A stretch of DNA of 64,000 nucleotides from Planosporangium flavigriseum (lineage in GTDB: Bacteria > Actinomycetota > Actinomycetes > Mycobacteriales > Micromonosporaceae), in NCBI RefSeq assembly GCF_011947225.1, contig NZ_JAATVW010000003.1, positions 186,001-250,000 on the forward strand, read 5' to 3'. Shown piece by piece: positions 45,072 through 53,838 of the stretch (position 1 is the first letter of the stretch; every line of letters begins with the position of its first letter). The notes below the pieces were generated by a model. It did no database searches. It had not been told where the DNA came from and saw only the letters and a list, made by a program, of their open reading frames with translations. The translations under genes and the position numbers were made by a program.

Positions 45072-46205
45072 TCACTGTTCCACCTCCGAAGCCGCGAGTT
45101 GCCCGCAGGCCCCATCGATTTCGCGGCCCCGGGTGTCGCGGACCGTGGTCGGAACTCCGGCCGCGCGAAGCCGCCGGACAAACTCACGCTCGACCGGCTT
45201 CGGGCTCGCGTCCCATCGGCTTCCCGGAGTCGGGTTGAGCGGAATGAGATTGACATGAGCGAGCCTGCCCGACAAGAGCTCCCCGAGGAGATCCGCGCGC
45301 CAGGGGTGATCGTTCACGTTTTTGATCATCGCGTACTCGATGGAGACCCGGCGGCCCGTCTGCTCCGCGTACGCCCACGCGGCGTCGAGCACCTCGGCGA
45401 CCTTCCAGCGCTGGTTCACCGGTACGAGTTCGTCACGCAACTCGTCGTCGGGTGCGTGCAGCGACAACGCCAGGGTCACCGCCAGCCCCTCTTCGGTCAG
45501 CCGGCGGATAGCCGGCACCAGGCCGACGGTGGAGACCGTGATGTGGCGCTGGGACAGGCCGAGCCCGTCCGGCGCCGGATCGGTCAGGCGCCGCACCGCG
45601 CCGATCACGCGCGGGTAGTTGGCCAGCGGCTCGCCCATACCCATGAACACCACGTGGGACAGTCGCGGGGGCGAACCCGGGATCGCACCGCTCGCCGCGA
45701 CAGCCGCAAACGAGACGACCTGATCGACGATCTCGGCGGTCGACAGGTTACGGGTCAGCCCCGCCTGTCCCGTGGCGCAGAACGGACAGGCCATGCCACA
45801 GCCGGCCTGGCTGGAGATGCAGACCGTGACCCGGTCGGGGTAGCCCATCAGGACGCTCTCGACGAGCGAGCCGTCGTGCAGCCGCCAGAGCGTCTTGCGG
45901 GTCGCGCCGTCGTCACAGGCCAACTCCCGCACGGGCGTCAGCAACTGGGGCAGCATCGCCCCGGCGATGCGGGCCCGACTGGCAGCGGGCAGGTCGGTCA
46001 TGGCGGCGGGATCACGCACGAGCCGGCCGAAGTAGTGGGTCGAGACCTGGCCGGCGCGGAACTCCCGCTCCCCCAGGTCCGCGATAGCGGCCCGGCGTTC
46101 GGCGGGATCAAGATCGGCGAGATGGCGCGGCGGCATGGCGGCTCGGCGCCGCGGCGGCGCGTCGGCCTGCGGCGAGGAGCTTTCGATAATGGGAAGGGCT
46201 GTCAT
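45072..46205 (-). CDS. rlmN: 23S rRNA (adenine(2503)-C2)-methyltransferase
   Basis: A 377-residue radical-SAM enzyme that methylates A2503 of 23S rRNA and A37 of some tRNAs. The cluster motif CGMACPFC carries the CxxxCxxC cysteines. The GMGEPLANY block, the [12 protein letters not shown] and [23 protein letters not shown] blocks, and the C-terminal catalytic Cys in IDGACGQLA are all present. The N-terminal helical RNA-binding part ends near residue 90. A 91-base gap separates it from the downstream DivIVA-type gene, so cotranscription is possible. Confidence 0.96.
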   Translation of the reverse strand: MTALPIIESSSPQADAPPRRRAAMPPRHLADLDPAERRAAIADLGEREFRAGQVSTHYFGRLVRDPAAMTDLPAASRARIAGAMLPQLLTPVRELACDDGATRKTLWRLHDGSLVESVLMGYPDRVTVCISSQAGCGMACPFCATGQAGLTRNLSTAEIVDQVVSFAAVAASGAIPGSPPRLSHVVFMGMGEPLANYPRVIGAVRRLTDPAPDGLGLSQRHITVSTVGLVPAIRRLTEEGLAVTLALSLHAPDDELRDELVPVNQRWKVAEVLDAAWAYAEQTGRRVSIEYAMIKNVNDHPWRADLLGELLSGRLAHVNLIPLNPTPGSRWDASPKPVEREFVRRLRAAGVPTTVRDTRGREIDGACGQLAASEVEQ

Positions 46206-46308
46206 GGCCCCACCAGTGTTTCATGCCGGAGCCCGGAACGGCGGTGTCGAACGCCGGCCATGCCGGAAAGGCTCCCTACCTCACCCGGCCGGCCAGTTTG
46301 TGCGTCAC

Positions 46309-47562
46309 TCACGTCACAGCCGGCGCGACGAAGGCGAGCACGGCGACCGCCGTCGGAGCAGCGAACAGGACGGAGTCCAGCCGGTCCATCAGCCCACCGT
46401 GGCCGGGCAGGAGGCTACTCATGTCCTTGATCCCCAGGTCACGTTTGATCAGCGACTCGGCGAGATCGCCGAGCACGCTGGCCGCGGACACCGCGACGCC
46501 GAACAGGACCCCGTACCACCAGGCCACGTCGAACATGAAGGGCAGCATCAGCGCGCCGCCGATCGCGGCGGCCAGCAGTGAGCCGGCCGTGCCCTCCCAG
46601 GACTTCTTCGGGCTGACCGATGGCGCCATCGGCCGCTTGCCAAAGAAGACGCCGGCGACATACCCACCCGTATCGGACAGCACAACGCCGACCAGGGCCG
46701 CCAGCACCCGCAGATAGCCATCCTCAGGGCGGGCCAGCAGTACCGCGAATCCGCCGAGGAACGGCACGTACACCGCGATGAGCAGGGCCGCCACAACATC
46801 GTGTTGATAGCCGGCGGGACCGTCGGCCAGCCGCCACACCAGTGCCGCGATCGCCGTCGCGATCAGTCCGAGGAGCAACGCCTCGGCCCCTCCGTACCAG
46901 GCCAGGCCAGCCATCGCCAGACCACCGGCGATCAGCGGGACCATCGGCGGGCGTACCCCGCGGGCCCCGACCGCGCGCACCATCTCCCACGTGGCGACGA
47001 CGATTGCGACAGCGACCACCCCGAGGAACGCGGGCGGCCACAGTACGAGCGACGCGACCACGACCGCGCCGAGAGTCACGCCGACGCCGATCGCAGCGCG
47101 CAGGTTGCGCCCGGCGCGCCCCTTGGGCTTCGCCGGCTCCTGTGCCGGCGAAGCCTCGTCGACGTCGGCCGCCTCCACCGGCCTTGCCTCGTCCGGGTGG
47201 CCGGGACTGGCTGCTGACACCGGGGGCAGCTCCGAGGTGGCTTCTGACACCGGGAGCAGCTCCGAGGTGGCTTCCGGACTCCCCTGAGCCGCCTCGGTAT
47301 ACCCCGGGCGCACGCCCGACCACGGATAGTCGGGCACTTCACCCCCCTCAGGCGCCGCGTGTCGACCCCGCTCCCGCGGGGCGGGGTCGGCGTCCAGGTG
47401 AAGCCCTAGGTCACGCTCCGTCTCCGGCGAACCGTTGGACGGCAAATCCCGGTACGTGTCGGACGCGGCATCGAGGTGCCGCGCCCGCTGCCGACGCGGG
47501 TGGGAATCATCGTGGCCGCGATCAGACGCATCGGGCCAGCCCGGAGAATCGAGGTGCGTCAT
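46309..47562 (-). CDS. cdsA: phosphatidate cytidylyltransferase
   Basis: Makes CDP-diacylglycerol, the precursor of cardiolipin, PI and PG. The 417-residue protein has a hydrophilic N-terminal extension of about 145 residues with a repeat (EATSELLPVS/EATSELPPVS). Seven to eight membrane helices follow, starting near LRAAIGVGVTLGAVVVASLVL. The family signature SKxxxD-type is seen as KRPMAPSVSPKKSWEGTAGSLLAA and LIKRDLGIKDMSSLLPGHGGLMDRLDS. The start ATG at 47562 overlaps the frr stop by one base (TGATG). It is cotranscribed with frr and pyrH. Confidence 0.94.
   Translation of the reverse strand: MTHLDSPGWPDASDRGHDDSHPRRQRARHLDAASDTYRDLPSNGSPETERDLGLHLDADPAPRERGRHAAPEGGEVPDYPWSGVRPGYTEAAQGSPEATSELLPVSEATSELPPVSAASPGHPDEARPVEAADVDEASPAQEPAKPKGRAGRNLRAAIGVGVTLGAVVVASLVLWPPAFLGVVAVAIVVATWEMVRAVGARGVRPPMVPLIAGGLAMAGLAWYGGAEALLLGLIATAIAALVWRLADGPAGYQHDVVAALLIAVYVPFLGGFAVLLARPEDGYLRVLAALVGVVLSDTGGYVAGVFFGKRPMAPSVSPKKSWEGTAGSLLAAAIGGALMLPFMFDVAWWYGVLFGVAVSAASVLGDLAESLIKRDLGIKDMSSLLPGHGGLMDRLDSVLFAAPTAVAVLAFVAPAVT
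47216..47275. repeat. 30-bp tandem repeat in the cdsA N-terminal region
   Basis: Two adjacent 30-bp units (47216-47245 and 47246-47275) differing at two bases, encoding EATSELLPVS and EATSELPPVS in the disordered N-terminal extension of CdsA. In-frame slippage product. Confidence 0.85.
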
Positions 47563-48119
47563 CAGACCTCGAGCAGCTCGGCTTCCTTGTGCTTGACTAC
47601 CTCGTCGACGTTCGCCACGTACTTGTGGGTGAGGTCATCGAGCTCCTTCTCCGCCCGGCGCACCTCGTCCTCGCCCGCCTCGCCATCCTTGATCAGGCGT
47701 TCGAGCTCTTCCTTGGCCTTGCGCCGAACGTTGCGGATCGCGACCTTGGCCTCTTCGCCCTTGTGGCGGGCGACCTTGGTCATGTCGCGCCGCCGCTCCT
47801 CGGTCATCTGCGGCAGCACGATACGCAGCTGCGTTCCCTCGTTGTTCGGGTTTACACCGAGGTCGGAGTCGCGGATCGCCTTCTCCATGGCGTGCAGCTG
47901 CGAGTTGTCGTACGGCTTGATGATCGCCATGCGGGGCTCCGGCACGGCGATCGAGGCCATCTGGGGCAGTGGCGTCGGCGTACCGTAGTAGTCAATGACG
48001 ATCTTGGCGAACATCGCCGGGGTGGCCCGACCGGTCCGGATCGTCGCGAACTCCTCCTTGGCGAAAACGATCGCCCGGTCCATCTTCTCCTCGGCCTCGA
48101 AGAGTGTCTCGTCGATCAC
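47562..48119 (-). CDS. frr: ribosome recycling factor
   Basis: A 185-residue RRF that splits the post-termination ribosome with EF-G. The first helix ([27 protein letters not shown]) is followed by [32 protein letters not shown]-like sequence forming the beta domain. The closing helices come from [35 protein letters not shown]. The start is GTG at 48119, with GGAGGCGACGGAG upstream. It lies downstream of pyrH by 55 bases. Confidence 0.97.
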   Translation of the reverse strand: MIDETLFEAEEKMDRAIVFAKEEFATIRTGRATPAMFAKIVIDYYGTPTPLPQMASIAVPEPRMAIIKPYDNSQLHAMEKAIRDSDLGVNPNNEGTQLRIVLPQMTEERRRDMTKVARHKGEEAKVAIRNVRRKAKEELERLIKDGEAGEDEVRRAEKELDDLTHKYVANVDEVVKHKEAELLEV

Positions 48120-48174
48120 GTACTCCGTCGCCTCCTTCGTTCATGGGCCTCATCAGCCCGTCGGCCTACCGACC

Positions 48175-48936
48175 TCACGCTGCCGTGATGAGCGTTCCGA
48201 TCCTCTCACCAATGACGGCGCGAATGATGGTGTCAGCACCCTCGGCCCCAAAAACGAGCATGGGTAGCCGGTTTTCCATGCACAAGCTGAACGCGGCGGC
48301 GTCCACCACCCGCAGGCCCCGGCGCAGCGCCTCCTCGAACGTGACCGTGTCGAGCTTGATCGCGCTGGGGTCGGTGCGTGGATCCGCGGTGTACACGCCG
48401 TCGACGCCGTTCTTACTCATCAGGACCGCGTCAGCGTGAATCTCAAGTGCGCGCTGGGCAGCGACGGTGTCGGTGGAGAAGTACGGCATCCCGGCGCCGG
48501 CACCGAAGATCACCACGCGCCCCTTCTCCAGGTGGCGGATCGCCCGGCGCGGGATGTACGGCTCGGCGACCTGGGCCATGTGAATCGCGGACTGCACCCG
48601 GGTGTCGATGGCCTCCTTCTCCAGGAAGTCCTGGAGGGCGAGGCAGTTCATCACGGTGCCGAGCATTCCCATGTAGTCGGCGCGGGCCCGGTCCATGCCG
48701 TGGCGCTGCAGTTCGGCCCCGCGGAAGAAGTTGCCCCCACCGATGACGACCGCGACCTGGACGCCCTTGCGGACAACCGTGGCGATCTGAGCGGCGATGG
48801 ACTGGATGACGGTGGGGTCGACGCCGACCGCGCCACCGCCGAAGACCTCACCTGACAGCTTGAGCACCACCCGACGGGGGCGCGCCTGATCGCCTCCGGC
48901 ATAGGCGGGTACGGCCAACTCGGCGGCGTTCGTCAT
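48175..48936 (-). CDS. pyrH: UMP kinase
   Basis: A 253-residue hexameric amino-acid-kinase-fold enzyme phosphorylating UMP to UDP. The glycine loop [10 protein letters not shown], the [14 protein letters not shown] block, [16 protein letters not shown], the [29 protein letters not shown] region and [20 protein letters not shown] are intact. The ATG at 48936 has GGAAGGG upstream. An extension to 48987 is non-conserved and was not taken. It sits between tsf and frr, the usual order. Confidence 0.96.
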   Translation of the reverse strand: MTNAAELAVPAYAGGDQARPRRVVLKLSGEVFGGGAVGVDPTVIQSIAAQIATVVRKGVQVAVVIGGGNFFRGAELQRHGMDRARADYMGMLGTVMNCLALQDFLEKEAIDTRVQSAIHMAQVAEPYIPRRAIRHLEKGRVVIFGAGAGMPYFSTDTVAAQRALEIHADAVLMSKNGVDGVYTADPRTDPSAIKLDTVTFEEALRRGLRVVDAAAFSLCMENRLPMLVFGAEGADTIIRAVIGERIGTLITAA

Positions 48937-49012
48937 CGGGAGCCCTTCCGTGTAGTTCGTTGTGTCGCGCCCGGCGGATTGAGGCACGCGCTCAACGGTC
49001 CGGGGTTTACGA

Positions 49013-49057
49013 CGAGGGGGCCGCGGCGGTCCTGCACGGACACCGGCGACCCCCTCG
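49013..49057 (-). terminator. possible terminator between tsf and pyrH
   Basis: CGAGGGGG (49013-49020) pairs with CCCCCTCG (49050-49057), enclosing a small inner hairpin GTCC-TGCAC-GGAC. It lies about 20 bases beyond the tsf stop. The pairing is interrupted, so partial termination is more likely than full. Confidence 0.4.
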
Positions 49058-49077
49058 CTGCGCTGGCCTTTGAGGCC

Positions 49078-49917
49078 TCAGGCCTGGCCCACCTCGAAGC
49101 GGACGAAGCGCGTCACGGTGATACCCGCTTCGTCGAGAATCTGGCGGACGGTCTTCTTCTGGTCGGTGACCGACGGCTGCTCGACGAGGACGAAGTCCTT
49201 GAAGAACGCGTTGACCCGACCCTCGATGATCTTCGGCAGAGCCTGCTCGGGCTTGCCCTCCTCGCGGGCGGTCTGCTCGGCGATACGCCGCTCGGACTCG
49301 ACCACGTCGGCGGGCACCTCGTCACGGGTCAGGAACTTCGGCCGCATCGCGGCGATCTGCATCGCCACCGCCCGGGCGTCGTCGGCGCGGGCCTCGTCGG
49401 CCGCGCCGCCGGCACCGGCGAACTCAACCGCGACACCGACCTGCGGCGGCAGGTCGGGGCTCTTGCGGTGCATGTAGACCGCGATCTGGCCGTCGATCAC
49501 CGCGAAGCGGTTGACCACGAGCTTCTCACCGATCTTGGCCGACTCGGACTCGACCGTCTCGGCGACCGTACGGCCGTCGCCCAGCTTGGAGTTGAGCAGC
49601 GCCTCGAGGTCGGCCGGCCGGGTCGCGTCGATGTGGCCGACGATCCGGTCGGCCAGCGCGACGAAGTCGGAGTTCTTGGCCACGAAGTCGGTCTCGCAGT
49701 TGAGCTCCAGCAGCGCCTGGCCGGCGTGCGCCACCAGACCCTGAGCAGTGGTGCGGCCGGCGCGCTTGCCGACGTCCTTCGCACCCTTGATGCGCAGGAG
49801 CTCGACAGCCTTGTCGAAGTCGCCCTCAGACTCCTGCAGGGCCTTCTTGCAGTCCATCATGCCGGCGCCGGTGAGGTCGCGGAGCCGCTTGACGTCTGCG
49901 GCGGTGAAGTCGGACAT
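49078..49917 (-). CDS. tsf: elongation factor Ts
   Basis: A 279-residue guanine-nucleotide exchange factor for EF-Tu. The N-terminal UBA-like motif [21 protein letters not shown] and the EF-Tu contact TDF motif ([12 protein letters not shown]) are intact. The C-terminal domain carries [19 protein letters not shown] and the final [13 protein letters not shown]. The ATG at 49917 follows a GAGAGAGC run. It is downstream of rpsB, with a strong hairpin in between (49999-50035). Confidence 0.97.
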   Translation of the reverse strand: MSDFTAADVKRLRDLTGAGMMDCKKALQESEGDFDKAVELLRIKGAKDVGKRAGRTTAQGLVAHAGQALLELNCETDFVAKNSDFVALADRIVGHIDATRPADLEALLNSKLGDGRTVAETVESESAKIGEKLVVNRFAVIDGQIAVYMHRKSPDLPPQVGVAVEFAGAGGAADEARADDARAVAMQIAAMRPKFLTRDEVPADVVESERRIAEQTAREEGKPEQALPKIIEGRVNAFFKDFVLVEQPSVTDQKKTVRQILDEAGITVTRFVRFEVGQA

Positions 49918-49998
49918 TGCTCTCTCTCGGTTCAGACGTGGGTGGGCGACGGTTCAGGGCTCCGCGCGGCAACAACGTCGCGCCGCGACTGGGCCCAG

Positions 49999-50035
49999 CG
50001 CTGCCGCGCACCGTCAGTGACGGTGCGCGGCAGCG
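49999..50035 (-). terminator. palindromic hairpin between rpsB and tsf
   Basis: An 18-bp perfect inverted repeat (49999-50016 with 50018-50035, core CCGCGCACCGTCA) around one base, six bases after the rpsB stop. It is long enough to terminate transcription. As rpsB and tsf are normally cotranscribed, it more likely gives partial attenuation or protects the rpsB mRNA end, lowering tsf relative to rpsB. Confidence 0.75.
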
Positions 50036-50040
50036 GCCGA

Positions 50041-50898
50041 TCAGGCCTGAGCGGACTCGGCGGGCGCGGCCGGAGCGGCCTCGGCGGGCGCGGCCTCGGT
50101 GGACGCCGCGGCGTCGGATCCCTGCAGCAGCTCGCGCTCCCACTCGGCCAGCGGCTCGTCGGTGCCGACCGCACCGGCCTCCGGCTTCTCGTCGGCCCGG
50201 CGAGCCTTGCCAGAACGGGCGATCAGGCCATCGGCGACGGCGTCGGCGATCACGCGGGTGAGCAGCGCCGCGGAGCGGATGGCATCGTCGTTACCCGGGA
50301 TCGGGAAGTCGACCTCGTCCGGGTCGCAGTTGGTGTCGAGCACCGCGATCACCGGGATGCCCAGCTTACGGGCCTCGTCGACGGCGATGTGCTCCTTCTT
50401 GGTGTCGACGATCCAGACCGCGGCCGGGGTCTTCTGCATGTCCCGCAGGCCACCCAGGGTCCGGGTGAGCTTGATCTTCTCGCGGGACAGCTGCAGGGTC
50501 TCCTTCTTGGTGAAGCCCTGCGCCTGGCCGGTCTGCTCGATCGACTCCAGCTCCTTCATGCGCTGCAGCCGCTTGTACACCGTCTGGAAGTTGGTGAGCA
50601 TGCCGCCCAGCCAGCGGTGGTTGACGTAGGGCATGCCGACCCGCGCCGCCTGCTCGGCGATCGCCTCCTGGGCCTGCTTCTTGGTGCCCACGAACATGAT
50701 GCTGCCGCCCTCGGCGACCGTGGTGCGCACGTAGTCGTACGCCTTCTCGATGTAATCGAGCGTCTGGCGCAGGTCGATGATGTAGATACCGTTGCGCTCG
50801 GTGAAGATGAAGCGCTTCATCTTCGGGTTCCAGCGGCGGGTCTGGTGCCCGAAGTGGACACCGCTTTCCAGCAGCTGGCGCATGGTCACGACGGCCAT
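50041..50898 (-). CDS. rpsB: 30S ribosomal protein S2
   Basis: A 285-residue S2 protein. The N-terminal [38 protein letters not shown] block and the central [40 protein letters not shown] and [28 protein letters not shown] blocks are fully conserved. The C terminus adds an Ala/Glu-rich tail (about 40 residues) usual in actinomycetes. The ATG at 50898 has GGAG eight bases upstream. A longer frame to 50931 is not part of the family. Confidence 0.97.
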   Translation of the reverse strand: MAVVTMRQLLESGVHFGHQTRRWNPKMKRFIFTERNGIYIIDLRQTLDYIEKAYDYVRTTVAEGGSIMFVGTKKQAQEAIAEQAARVGMPYVNHRWLGGMLTNFQTVYKRLQRMKELESIEQTGQAQGFTKKETLQLSREKIKLTRTLGGLRDMQKTPAAVWIVDTKKEHIAVDEARKLGIPVIAVLDTNCDPDEVDFPIPGNDDAIRSAALLTRVIADAVADGLIARSGKARRADEKPEAGAVGTDEPLAEWERELLQGSDAAASTEAAPAEAAPAAPAESAQA

Positions 50899-51246
50899 GT
50901 GTAATGCTCCTTGAGTTGCCCTGGTTGTCACGGGGGCCGGGCGGCCCGCCGTCCTGGCGCCCGGTCACCAGCCGCGACTCACCCGACCTCAATTGAGCAT
51001 CGGGACCAGGGCGGCCGCCGCCTCGGACCGTCAGCCGGGTAGACGGCTGAGCGGTGAGGAGGGCGCGCGAGGTCGACCACCTGTCGTGGTCGCCAGTCGT
51101 TGAGTGTACGCCGAGTTGCGATGGACGCCCGCCCCGCCCACCCAATCGGGCCGACCTAGGGGAAGTTGTGCCTATTTCGTCCCAGTTTCCCCTGAATCGA
51201 CATGTCGACAGGGCGCGGATAAGGCAGTCGCTCGACAGGGCGCGAG
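50899..51246. promoter_or_regulatory. intergenic region upstream of rpsB
   Basis: 348 bases without a gene, between rpsB and the downstream end of a leftward membrane-protein gene. It must hold the rpsB promoter. A -10-like TACACT (minus strand, 51108-51103) is present but has no good -35, so this is tentative. It also has the hairpin GACCAC-CTGTC-GTGGTC (51074-51090), the palindrome TCAATTGA near 50992-50999, and, at the far end, the elements listed at 51197-51244. No short open frame with a ribosome binding site was found. Confidence 0.4.
51197..51244. repeat. palindrome and direct repeats upstream of rpsB
   Basis: A 12-bp palindrome TCGACATGTCGA (51197-51208) overlaps the first of two 13-bp direct repeats TCGACAGGGCGCG (51205-51217 and 51232-51244, 27 bases apart). 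They lie just beyond the stop codon of the Pro-rich membrane-protein gene (51247). They could be regulator sites for the rpsB-tsf region or remnants of a repeat. Confidence 0.4.
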
Positions 51247-52071
51247 TCAGGCGGCTGCGAGTCCGGCCGTGACGAACAGGGTCAGCGCCACCGGCAGGTA
51301 CACCAGCGGCGGACGCAGCCACACCCGCAGGCCGGTGCCGGGGGCGGCCGCAACACCTCTGAATAGGCCGTACAGGCCGACGCCGAACATCGGCAGCCCG
51401 ACCACGAGGAACGCGCTGGCGATCGAGTCGCCGACCCGGACGTTCGAGGTCAGAAACGCCGACGCCAGCAGACGCAGCGCCATCAGCTCGAACAGCACGG
51501 TGACCGCCACGATGGCGACCGCCATGCCCGGCCGCTGCGACCGGTAGACCCCGTCGCCGAGCTGTCCAGCCCCACCCGACGGCCGCCGTAGCGCGGATCG
51601 GTCGATCGGCTCCGTGGAGCGCCGCATCGCCTGCGTCTCTTCTGCTTGGTCCCCGCCCCAGGCACCACTGGAGGCCGGGCGGGGGTCACCGGAGACCGGG
51701 CGGGCGTCACCGGCCGGCGGTTGGTAGCCGGAAGGCTGCGGCGCGCCGGCTCCGGTGAGGTACGGCAGGCTGGACGTGGGTGCCGTATGGGCCGCGGCGG
51801 GGGCCGCCGGAGGCTCTGGGGCGTACGCGGGTGGCGCGTACGACTCAGGCACCGGGTGCGCGTACGGCTCAGGCACATACGCCTCGGGAGCCCCGGGCGG
51901 GGCCGGCGGCGTGTACGACTGCGGCGATTGCGGCTCCCCGGGGCGCGGGGCGAGCGGCATGGCCAGGACGGCGGCGCCGTCGGTTGGCCGCAGACCGCTT
52001 GAACTACCCCATTCGGGCTCGTGGCCCGGTCCGTCGAACTCGTCCGGAGAAACTTTGCGATGTGCATCCAC
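51247..52071 (-). CDS. Pro-rich membrane protein, unknown function
   Basis: A protein of about 274 residues with a long Pro/Ala/Tyr-rich hydrophilic N-terminal half (YTPPAPPGAPEAYVPEPY, YAPPAYAPEPPAA), probably cytoplasmic and disordered, followed by three to four membrane helices from about residue 185 (MAVAIVAVTVLFELMALRLLASAF, IASAFLVVGLPMFGVGLYGLF, PPLVYLPVALTLFVTAGLAA). This layout is common in actinomycete membrane proteins of no known role. The GTG at 52071 starts at the well-formed DAHRKVSPDEFDGPGHEPEW segment. An upstream extension to 52140 is unlikely, as it would intrude on the divergent aminotransferase promoter. Confidence 0.7.
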   Translation of the reverse strand: MDAHRKVSPDEFDGPGHEPEWGSSSGLRPTDGAAVLAMPLAPRPGEPQSPQSYTPPAPPGAPEAYVPEPYAHPVPESYAPPAYAPEPPAAPAAAHTAPTSSLPYLTGAGAPQPSGYQPPAGDARPVSGDPRPASSGAWGGDQAEETQAMRRSTEPIDRSALRRPSGGAGQLGDGVYRSQRPGMAVAIVAVTVLFELMALRLLASAFLTSNVRVGDSIASAFLVVGLPMFGVGLYGLFRGVAAAPGTGLRVWLRPPLVYLPVALTLFVTAGLAAA

Positions 52072-52199
52072 GAGTCCGCACGGTAGGCGACGCTGGCAAC
52101 CGACCGCCAGGATCCTCGCCACACACGCACCCGGCCGCATGCCCTCTCGTCCGGCCGTTTGAATGCTGGCGGCGGCGCTGCTCCCCCTAGGCTCATGCC

Positions 52200-53372
52200 A
52201 TGGTCACGGACCCGCTCGTCGCCCGGATGCGCCCCTTCGGCACCACGATCTTCGCGGAGATGTCCGCCCTCGCGGCGCGTACCGACTCGGTCAACCTCGG
52301 TCAGGGCTTCCCGGACACCGACGGCCCGCCCGAGATGCTCGAGGCGGCGGTGCGCGCGATCCGCGAGGGCCGCAACCAGTACCCGCCGGGTCCGGGCATC
52401 CCGGAACTGCGGGCGGCGATCGCCGCACACCAGCGAGAGTTCTGGGGCCTGGGCTACGACCCGGACAGCGAGGTACTGGTCACCGCCGGCGCGACCGAGG
52501 CCATCGCGGCGGCGGTCCTGGCGCTGTGCGAGTCGGGTGACGAGGTGGTGTGCTTCGAGCCGTACTACGACTCGTACGCCGCGTCGATCGCCCTCGCCGG
52601 GGCGGTGCGGCGACCGGTGACCCTGCGGCCGGCACCGGACGGCGGCTACGGCTTCGACCCGGATGAGCTGCGGGCGGCTTTCGGTCCGCGTACCCGTGTG
52701 GTTCTGCTCAATTCGCCGCACAACCCGACAGGGAAGGTCTTCACCGCCGACGAACTGGCACTGGTCGCTTCGCTGTGCGTGGAGCACGACGCGGTCGCGG
52801 TCACCGACGAGGTGTACGAGCACCTGGTCTTCGACGGCGCCCACGTCCCGCTCGCGGGGCTGCCCGGGATGCGGGAGCGCACGGTGCAGATCTCGTCGGC
52901 GGGAAAGACCTTCTCGTGTACGGGCTGGAAGGTCGGCTGGGCGTGCGGCCCGGCGCCGCTGGTCTCCGCCGTGCTGCGGGTCAAACAGTTCCTCACGTTC
53001 GTCAACGCCGGCCCGCAACAGCCGGCGGTGGCGGTCGCGCTCGGCCTGCCGCGCTCTTACTACGACGGCTTCCGGGATTCCTTGCGCGACAAGCGGGACC
53101 GGCTGTGTCTTGGTCTCTCCGACGCCGGCTTCGACGTGCTGCGGTCGGACGGAACGTACTTCGTGACGGCCGACATCACACCGCTCGGCGGCACCGACGG
53201 GGTGGAGTTCTGCCGGTCGCTTCCCGAGCGGTGCGGGGTCGTGGCGGTACCGACGCAGGTCTTCTACGACGACGTTTCGGCGGGCAGGCAGCTGATCCGG
53301 TTCGCGTTCTGCAAGCGGGACGAGGTACTCGACGAGGCAGTTGCCCGCCTGCGGAAACTCTCCGACGCATAA
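52200..53372 (+). CDS. PLP-dependent aminotransferase (DapC-like)
   Basis: A 390-residue class I/II aminotransferase. The segment VNLGQGFPDTDGP at the N terminus, TAGATEAIAAAV, FEPYYDSYAASIALAG, the NSPHNPTGKVF loop, VAVTDEVYEHLVF and the PLP lysine in SSAGKTFSCTGWKVGW are present, as is the final RFAFCKRDEVLDEAV. It resembles actinobacterial N-succinyldiaminopimelate aminotransferase (DapC, Rv0858c) and the kynurenine/methionine aminotransferase YbdL group. The substrate cannot be fixed. ATG at 52200. It is not linked to dap genes here. Confidence 0.9.
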   Translation: MVTDPLVARMRPFGTTIFAEMSALAARTDSVNLGQGFPDTDGPPEMLEAAVRAIREGRNQYPPGPGIPELRAAIAAHQREFWGLGYDPDSEVLVTAGATEAIAAAVLALCESGDEVVCFEPYYDSYAASIALAGAVRRPVTLRPAPDGGYGFDPDELRAAFGPRTRVVLLNSPHNPTGKVFTADELALVASLCVEHDAVAVTDEVYEHLVFDGAHVPLAGLPGMRERTVQISSAGKTFSCTGWKVGWACGPAPLVSAVLRVKQFLTFVNAGPQQPAVAVALGLPRSYYDGFRDSLRDKRDRLCLGLSDAGFDVLRSDGTYFVTADITPLGGTDGVEFCRSLPERCGVVAVPTQVFYDDVSAGRQLIRFAFCKRDEVLDEAVARLRKLSDA

Positions 53373-53478
53373 CAGATCGCCGGCGCGGACGCGACCCCGT
53401 CCACAGCCACCCTCGCTGTCCACATCTAGATCTTGAGTGGCTTGTCCGTCGGCGCCCCGGCGCCGATCGTCCTACGCC

Positions 53479-53838
53479 ATGACGCAAGCAAAGGACGCGG
53501 TCGGGGCGTACGGCGAACGGGTGGCGTGCGCGCACCTGGTCGAGCAGGGCATGGTCGTGCTCGACCGCAACTGGCGGTGCCGCAGCGGCGAGATCGACCT
53601 GATCCTGCGGGACGGATCCGATCTGGTCTTCTGCGAGGTCAAGACCCGGCGCGGCGACCGGTTCGGCACGCCGGCCGAGGCGGTGGACGCGGCAAAGGTA
53701 CGGCGCCTGCGCCGGCTGGCCGCGCAATGGCTGGCCCAGGCCGGTCTGCGGGTGCCGACCGTGCGCTTCGACGTGGTGAGCGTCGTACCCCAGCCCGCCG
53801 GCGCGGCCCGGGTCGAGCATGTACGCGGGGCCTTCTAG
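53479..53838 (+). CDS. YraN family nuclease-like protein (UPF0102)
   Basis: A 119-residue protein of the restriction-endonuclease-like YraN/UPF0102 family. The nuclease core is visible as YGERVACAHLVEQG, then NWRCRSGEIDLILRDG (acidic E-x-D) and FCEVKTRRGDRFGTPAEAV (E-x-K). In M. tuberculosis it precedes yifB and dprA, as here. Its biological role is unknown, possibly in DNA processing. The ATG at 53479 has no evident Shine-Dalgarno site. The stop at 53838 abuts the yifB start. Confidence 0.92.
   Translation: MTQAKDAVGAYGERVACAHLVEQGMVVLDRNWRCRSGEIDLILRDGSDLVFCEVKTRRGDRFGTPAEAVDAAKVRRLRRLAAQWLAQAGLRVPTVRFDVVSVVPQPAGAARVEHVRGAF

Noticed and set aside
42194-45238. A 1014-residue open frame on the plus strand opposite the GT39-like and DivIVA-type genes
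   Set aside because: It runs across two real genes on the other strand and shows the Arg/Gln/His-rich makeup of a shadow frame, with no ribosome binding site.
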